The notes under the pieces were generated by a model. The model was not told the origin of the DNA. It made no database searches and was given only the letters and a program-made list of their open reading frames with translations. Shown here one piece after another: positions 36,440 through 41,938 of a DNA stretch of 41,938 nt (the stretch's first letter is position 1; each line of letters opens with the position of its first letter). A program made the position numbers and the translations under genes. The DNA is from Mortierella sp. BCC40632 (lineage: Eukaryota; Mortierellomycota; Mortierellomycetes; Mortierellales; Mortierellaceae): assembly GCA_011634665.1 (NCBI GenBank), contig WAEK01000047.1, positions 1-41,938 on the forward strand, given 5' to 3'.

Positions 36440-36474
36440 AAAAGAAAAGAAAAGAAAAGAAAAGAAAAGAAAAG
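36440..36474. repeat. (AAAAG)n microsatellite
   Basis: About seven tandem AAAAG units lie in the spacer between copies 5 and 6. They are not present at the matching place in the other spacers. Confidence 0.85.
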
Positions 36475-36527
36475 GTACAGTGGAATTACATTTTTGAAAG
36501 TTCTGTTAGGTCGATCTACCTGAGACT

Positions 36528-36554
36528 AAAAAAAAAAAAAAAAAAAAAAAAAAA
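36528..36554. repeat. 27-A homopolymer in spacer 5-6
   Basis: It is followed by a purine-rich 'gcgggagaggaagaggaagaggg' stretch that also occurs after shorter A runs in spacer 3-4 (21327-21338) and spacer 4-5. Again this is a local length change at a shared site. Confidence 0.8.
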
Positions 36555-37805
36555 GCGGGAGAGGAAGAGGAAGAGGGCAGCATATACTAACATGAGTTAA
36601 CCATTGCCGCTTCTTATGTTGAGTAGTATGCTGAGAATATTCTCTTAGCTACCACCACTCGCTTTAGATTGCCAAATAGTCGAAGAGGTAGCGATAGTCT
36701 GTATCTTATGAATAAGGCATAGCAATAGAGTAATAAAGCAATAGAGTAAAAGAGTGTACAGACAAAGCGCCTGCTGTATCCCTAGAAGATACTTGTTCTA
36801 TCTCCACTCTGATGTTGTACCAACATCATAGAAATCCTCAACTGTTTCGTTAGAGGCATCAGTTTTGACGGACTATTGTTATCAGATCAGCTGACAGTCT
36901 TTTCCAGGGAGAGTTGTCTCCGAGGAGGAATTGGGCTCGGTTTGCTTCATTTCTCATTTGAGGAACGAAGAGTTCTTCCAAGGACAGATAGACCAGGGCG
37001 CAGCAACTTTGGCTCACACAATCGGACCGATCACCATTGCTAAGAGGAAATGTCTCACTTTGCCACTGTACTTTGAATGTCTTTCTACCTTCTCGTCTGT
37101 TTCCAAATACTCTTTTACTCAATACATATGATGGGACACTCGACGATGATGCCAGCCGCTAAACGGGGAATGATTGAGAGTGAGATGACTTGTATGTTTT
37201 GAAAAAGAGCTGGAGGTATGACTGATGAGAGTGAATAGGAGATTTTTTTTGGATGAGCTCCTTCTCACTGATGGTTGGCTAAAGGGTTGTATTCTCCCTA
37301 AAGTAGGTAACCCTGAACAGCTTGCCCTGACCACAGTGTTCCCTCGTCAACTTTTTTCCTCTTTCGAGTTCTCATGGTAGAGTAAAGTTTAGTGTGAGCC
37401 TTCTGCATCCACACGGTCTGTTCTGATTAAAATTTTAGTTGGAGGCTGGTCAGACTGGAAAAGTTCGTTACTTTTGGATTATGGTGAACCTTATTCCGAT
37501 TGCTGGGAAGGGGAGCGATAATCAACTTTTTTTCGATTTTTTAAGAGGCATCCAGCCAATCTTACAGCAACAATCCTTGCGGGTAATCGTAATCGCTTTT
37601 AACAAACAAGCGAGGCCTCTCTTCTACTACTATATTCCCCATCAGCCTCGGGAAAGGGTTTTGGCGGCGTTGGACTTGAGCTGGGTTGGACTCAATCCAG
37701 GAATGGATCAATCAGTTGGCTCACCAGTCTAAGGGTGGTAAAAACTCTCCTCGGGAAGGGGTAGAGAGCCGATCTATGAATTTAAACTTTTTTTTTTTGC
37801 CTGTT

Positions 37806-37988
37806 GAGCTGCAAAGCCCTCAGGTGCATGCCCCTCTCCTCCAGAGGAAAGTAGAAATAGTGGCTCAGAATGCACATTCATCTCTCCGGTTCCTACTCTT
37901 CCTCGCTCTGTCATTTTTTTCTTTCTTTCTCTCTTTTTCTTTTTCTGCCTCTCTCCTCCCGCCTCTCCAATCTCTTCCGAGCCGCAGG
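37806..37988 (+). promoter_or_regulatory. Promoter-proximal conserved block plus polypyrimidine tract, copy 6
   Basis: The conserved block (37806-37900) is nearly identical to that of copy 4. About 80 nt of C/T-rich sequence and the gccgcaggATG start context follow. Confidence 0.5.
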
Positions 37989-38195
37989 ATGGACACCTCG
38001 ACTGGAAAAGACAGAAAACCACCCTTGTCCTCTGTCAATAGCAATGCTGTTCAGGACAATGATTCGGCAAAAAGCACTGGAAGTCGCGAAGACTACAGGA
38101 GGTACGAGACATACTAAGCACACATGGACGAGAAATAGTGGAGTGCGATGAGCACCTGCCCAATATTTACCAAATCTGAATACCATCACCCTGCG

Positions 38196-38246
<51 letters not shown>

Positions 38247-41200
38247 GATTAGTCCATAGATTCTATATTCAGGAACAATCCAACCCCAACTATAAGCTGC
38301 ATGGTGTGAGAGAGTAAGCATATATTTCAACAAGCGTCTTTCTTGCACCAAACCCTTGGCTGGTGTGACAGAACTTTGTCTACTCTCTCTCTTTCTAACG
38401 AACCCTGACCTCGATCTCCTTGTTTAGAGCAACACCCCCTGTTATTATCAAGAGTGACATCCCATGGAAGGTAAGTTGTTCCATTCACGTCTACTATCCC
38501 CCCTAGCTCTTGTATCTAGCAATCCCAACAGGCCACAAATTAACCCCTTTGCGACCCTCTGTCCTAACTCATCAATCTAGTGTGTAGTTTCCTGCGAGGA
38601 CATCCAAAAAGGACCATACTGGATCATCTTCTATGCTTCGTATAAAGGAGGAAAACAGAATACCTTAACGTCGTTTATGGTGTCTGAGGGAGGCTTGGTG
38701 AAAAACTATTCCCAATGTTTAGACGTAGGTGCTATCACTGTATGATACCATGTAGTTCGTCGTTGGTGTATTTTGTCACTAATACTCTTGTCGCCGGATA
38801 TGCTTGGATGCAAATAGTACAAAAACGGCATTACATTCCTGGAGAAAGACGAACTGGAGGCTGTTGGTAAGCAGGGTGGACAAAAGGATGATTAATCCTG
38901 ATGATCGTTGTTACCGATTGTTTTGTGAGATACAACAACTCGAAAAAAAAACTCACATGACTGCCTCTTCTTGGAACCATTCTGGTAGGAAACATGTTGT
39001 CCTCGAATGAGTTTGTGAAAATAAGAACTCAAAACCAGGTTATAGTACAAGGAGAGCTGGTTTTCAGTGAACTTAGCCTCGAGTTTTCGGATACCAACTC
39101 TGGAGAACTTGAGCTTCATTATATTGAGCTCACCAACAATAGAATCGGAACACCAGAAAGCAACGGTAAGCAAAGAATTGATATCATAGAGTTATGGAGC
39201 CATGGCTGCCTCAGTGACTCTCTTCGAGACATCAGCAACTTACAGCTATACTTTTCTCATGTGCAACTCATAGAAATTGTGATTTATGGTGAGAATAAAC
39301 CACAATTTTGCATCGAGTTCGGTTATCAAGCTCCTCTCCCTGAGGAATCCGTGTCACCCAGAGGCGCACCAACTATTCTGAGCGTCGTTATCAACCACAA
39401 GTTCACACATACATTAACCTTATGTGGGAGGAACGAGGTCGCCTACTTGGAACTATGGGACATGCGCAGTTGTGGTGCACTGAAATTGGATCCGACAGTA
39501 CCTCATCCAGTTGAGAAACTGACTATACCCTATGCATCCACTACTTTTGAAAAACCTGAAAATGATCCAACGATTTCCTTTATTTCAACCGCAGGGTCAT
39601 TTGTTGGCTTGAGCTCAGACAATGATAGAAGCTACCCTGTCAGACTATACAAATGTGCAACCGTCGCACCGGCCGACATGGATCCACTTCAGCCAATCAA
39701 ATTGGAACTAATTCATGTGAACGGTCTTGCCGACTTTATCGGATGCTGTGGATTCTTCAACCGAGACACTGTTGATCCGCAGGAGGAAAACGATAAACTA
39801 ATTGCCTCTGATGGACGATACGTATCGGTTTACAACACAGGCGACTCTTGGGATCAAATCTACTCTATCGAATTCGGCACAAGTTTCAATCAAGCTCTTG
39901 CATTTGATTTTGTGACAGGAGTGAGAGGTGGATATTTTGTGTGGATGGGAACATCGGATGTGGCGTCAATCTGGAATGTCGAGACAGGGAAGAACGTCTC
40001 TCAGATTATTCTTTCCCGTATCAACCAATGGATGGACTATTCGGCAACTCTCTCCTACGACGGCACCCGAGTTGTCGTCTATTCAGTTTTTGGTATCGAT
40101 GTATACGACACCGTCTCAGGAACAAAGTTTAATAGCATTCAACCAACTACCGACCAGAGCCATTACTCAGTCAATGTCCTTCGAGATCACCTCATCCTGT
40201 CAGTTACTGGACACACACCAAAGGACAATAGTCGCCTACGTATTCACCGAATTGTCAACATCAGAACTTTGAAGGACGATCACCATGACATCTGTTTAGA
40301 TGATTACATCAACTACCCCCTGCCTCTCTCAAATGACCGATGGGGTCTTCGTGTCCTTGGATCTTCCCTAGACTATTTCAAGCTCTATGACGGCTCGAAG
40401 GCCATCACAAACAAACCAGCCGAAGATGAGTGCCAGTTCCAGGAACTTGAGCTTGATGAGGGTGTCTAACGATTTCCGGAAAGACTATGTTATGGAATCA
40501 GGCGCTGTCTTTTCGGCGTGGATCTCCTCCAAGAGAGTGTTTTTGAGTACGTGGCCAAATTCTCAATGTCAGTCAAGTTTCCTGACCAAGATGAGCCACG
40601 CATTCTGATCGGAGCAAATGAGATTGATTGGAAAGCACAAGCTCTGCTTTCTGAAGAGCTCATCTCAGATTGTACAGTTCACCCAGACTGAATTGCATGT
40701 CTGGAACATCCCTTCGACAAAGGACGATGAATTCACTCTTGCAGCAAGTATGCAAAATGGATATGAGAACCCTGTGAACGGTAACAACATCAAAAACTGG
40801 GAAATTCTTGCAACTCATTTTGTGAGCATTGTCGACGGTTCGAGTTTGAGTTCAATCCGACTCTATACCAAACAGGAGATGACGAAAATTCAGAAGGAGA
40901 AGGTGAGGGAGAGGGGAGAAGGAGAGGGAGAAGGAGAAGAGAAGAAGAAGAAGAAGGAAAGGAGAAGGGAGAAGGAGAAGGAGGAGAAGAGACCAAGGAA
41001 CCAAGGACGAATGAATCCAATCCCAGAAGCGAGGACTATGGTGAAGACCGAAAAGGACAATACCGACAACAACGAAAAGTCGGATCAACAATTGACGATA
41101 AAAAGGAGAAGGAGAAGCAGAACAAGGGAGAAGGATGATGGAAATTGATTCGAATACAAAGCAGTCCAATGAGAACAAGGATTTGTGGTCCCTCGAAATG

Positions 41201-41938
41201 CTCGTGAGCTTTTATGACTATCTGGTTCTTAACCCAACTCATCTTCAAAGCGTAGTCGACGGAGCGATGGTCGCTTATTGGTTGAGCACGGGAAGCCTCC
41301 TCGATGTCATCAAAACATTCTATAAGGAATTCATCTTCCCAGGATCCCCATTGGCTAGCCCATGTCTTTTATACATCACTACAGAATGGAACGAAGCCTT
41401 TGACAGAATGTTTGAGGTTTTGATTCTCAAGCATTGTTGTGTCAAGACAAGGTTACCCTGGATTCCAGAAGATTAACCCACATTGATGGTGAAAACCCTT
41501 TGGATCCATTGATTGCTGTTTCAAATGAGTACCCGAAAACCTTCAGGTGCACAAAGATCATCGCCGAGTACTGTATTTTCCATGCCCTTGAGCAAAAAGA
41601 ACCTTGTATTCTTGCCTCCGATCCTGGATCGCTTCAAGCACTTTTGGAGGTGTATCCTGAGTTTGCTCTAAGCACTCTGGAGCGTATTGCCTTCATTCCT
41701 ATCAAGTCACGCAAAGTTCATTGTGGACAATCATCAGATTGCTCATCCTCCAAGATTCCGTTTGAAGTTCTGGAGACCCAGCTGCGTCGTCCCTTGTACA
41801 GGGCAAGAACCCTGTTCTCCAAGTCTATCCAGGAGTAGGATATCGGAACCCTCAGAACCAACACTACAAGGGAGATTTTCTCAGCCTCTGGTTTGATGCT
41901 CTGTGGCATTATCTGGACGAGTCTCGGAGAGTGGAGGC
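37989..41938 (+). CDS. Array copy 6: beta-propeller/TRP-like channel gene, 3' end beyond window, frameshifted after 40.46 kb
   Basis: Exons are 37989-38101, 38253-38313, 38428-38470, 38581-38724, 38818-38866 and 38989 to beyond the window edge. Their lengths equal those of copy 5 except exon 1, which is 113 nt instead of 112. From 38989 to about 40460 the reading frame is clean and carries the same propeller strands (AYLELWDMRSCGALKLD, DVASIWNVETGK, YDGTRVVVYSVFGIDVYD). After about 40460 there are repeated 1-2 nt indels, near 40461, 40527, 40624, 40818, 41212, 41476 and 41714. The Glu/Lys-rich linker (about 40870-41130) is therefore read in shifting frames. Near 41595-41650 two opposite indels replace the copy-5 reading (PILGRFKHFLE) with a different in-frame one (SDPGSLQALLE). 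The channel exons are not in the window. Confidence 0.75.
38199..38243 (+). repeat. (CT)n microsatellite at the end of intron 1, copy 6
   Basis: About 45 nt of CT dinucleotides lie directly before the acceptor ttggattag. The same site has about 27 nt in copy 2 (7705-7731), 22 nt in copy 3 (15302-15323), 25 nt in copy 4 (22623-22647) and about 9 nt in copy 5 (30362-30370). It serves as the polypyrimidine tract of the acceptor. Confidence 0.8.
40870..41135 (+). repeat. Purine-rich linker repeat with frame breaks (array copy 6)
   Basis: This GA-rich stretch corresponds to the acidic linker of copies 4 and 5. As written its main open frame reads Glu/Lys/Arg-rich (KKKKKERRREKEK) rather than Gly/Glu. 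That follows from upstream 1-nt indels that move the repeat into another frame. Confidence 0.7.

Larger units (their letters stand above)
36227..37988. other. Intergenic region between copies 5 and 6
   Basis: It contains (TA)n then (GA)n (36246-36289), ATTAAA (36358-36363), an (AAAAG)n run (36440-36474), a 27-A run (36528-36554) and the shared spacer block (36610-37430). About 37436-37650 is not found at the matching place in the other spacers. The promoter-proximal block (37806-37900) and a polypyrimidine tract precede the copy-6 start codon. Confidence 0.62.

Noticed and set aside
36528..36554. Poly(A) run as the tail of a retroposed element
   Set aside because: Homologous spacers have a shorter A run at the same place with identical flanks, so no insertion is needed.
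1..41938. Transposase, integrase, reverse transcriptase, CRISPR array or rRNA
   Set aside because: No open frame or repeat with such signatures was seen on either strand. The repeat structure is fully accounted for by the tandem gene array and microsatellites.

Overview
The window is eukaryotic and probably fungal. Genes are split by spliceosomal introns of about 90-200 nt with GTAAG/GTAAC/GTATG-type donors and pyrimidine-rich acceptors. Long CT tracts precede the start codons, and CT/GA microsatellites are common. An early-diverging fungus of the Mortierella type would fit, but that is inference from gene style and family, not from a species marker.

The window is one head-to-tail array, all on the + strand, of six copies of a single large gene at a period of about 7.4-7.8 kb. 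Copy 1 is 5'-truncated by the window edge (1-5485). Copies 2 (7511-13475) and 3 (15060-20994) are heavily interrupted by small indels. Copies 4 (22411-28484) and 5 (30156-36226) are nearly intact. Copy 6 starts at 37989 and runs off the right edge.

A 12-exon model for copy 5 has exons 30156-30267, 30381-30441, 30556-30598, 30712-30855, 30956-31004, 31153-34259, 34455-34661, 34814-34997, 35086-35310, 35423-35537, 35663-35773 and 35913-36226. It joins in phase to 1,556 codons plus stop, provided one extra base near 34,090 is discounted. The predicted protein has a beta-rich N-terminal domain, a WD40-like beta-propeller region, an acidic Gly/Glu linker, a helical pre-channel region, a six-transmembrane TRP-like cation-channel domain with pore loop (exons 7-11), and a C-terminal coiled coil of 11-residue repeats (exon 12). 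This reads as a propeller-sensor/ion-channel fusion, amplified in tandem.

The intergenic segments (1.4-2.0 kb) are themselves homologous. They hold a conserved promoter-proximal block, polypyrimidine tracts, ATTAAA-type polyadenylation candidates and expanded homopolymers. I see no RNA genes, CRISPR arrays or transposase genes.

A central caution concerns the breaks in copies 1-3, the end of copy 6, and single breaks in copies 4 and 5. They are mostly 1-2 nt indels, often in homopolymers. In the stretch I compared by eye, the substitutions between two broken copies were synonymous. The disruption changes abruptly along the window: dense before about 19.5 kb, sparse to about 40.4 kb, dense again afterwards. 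Uncorrected long-read consensus error is therefore a serious alternative to real pseudogenization.
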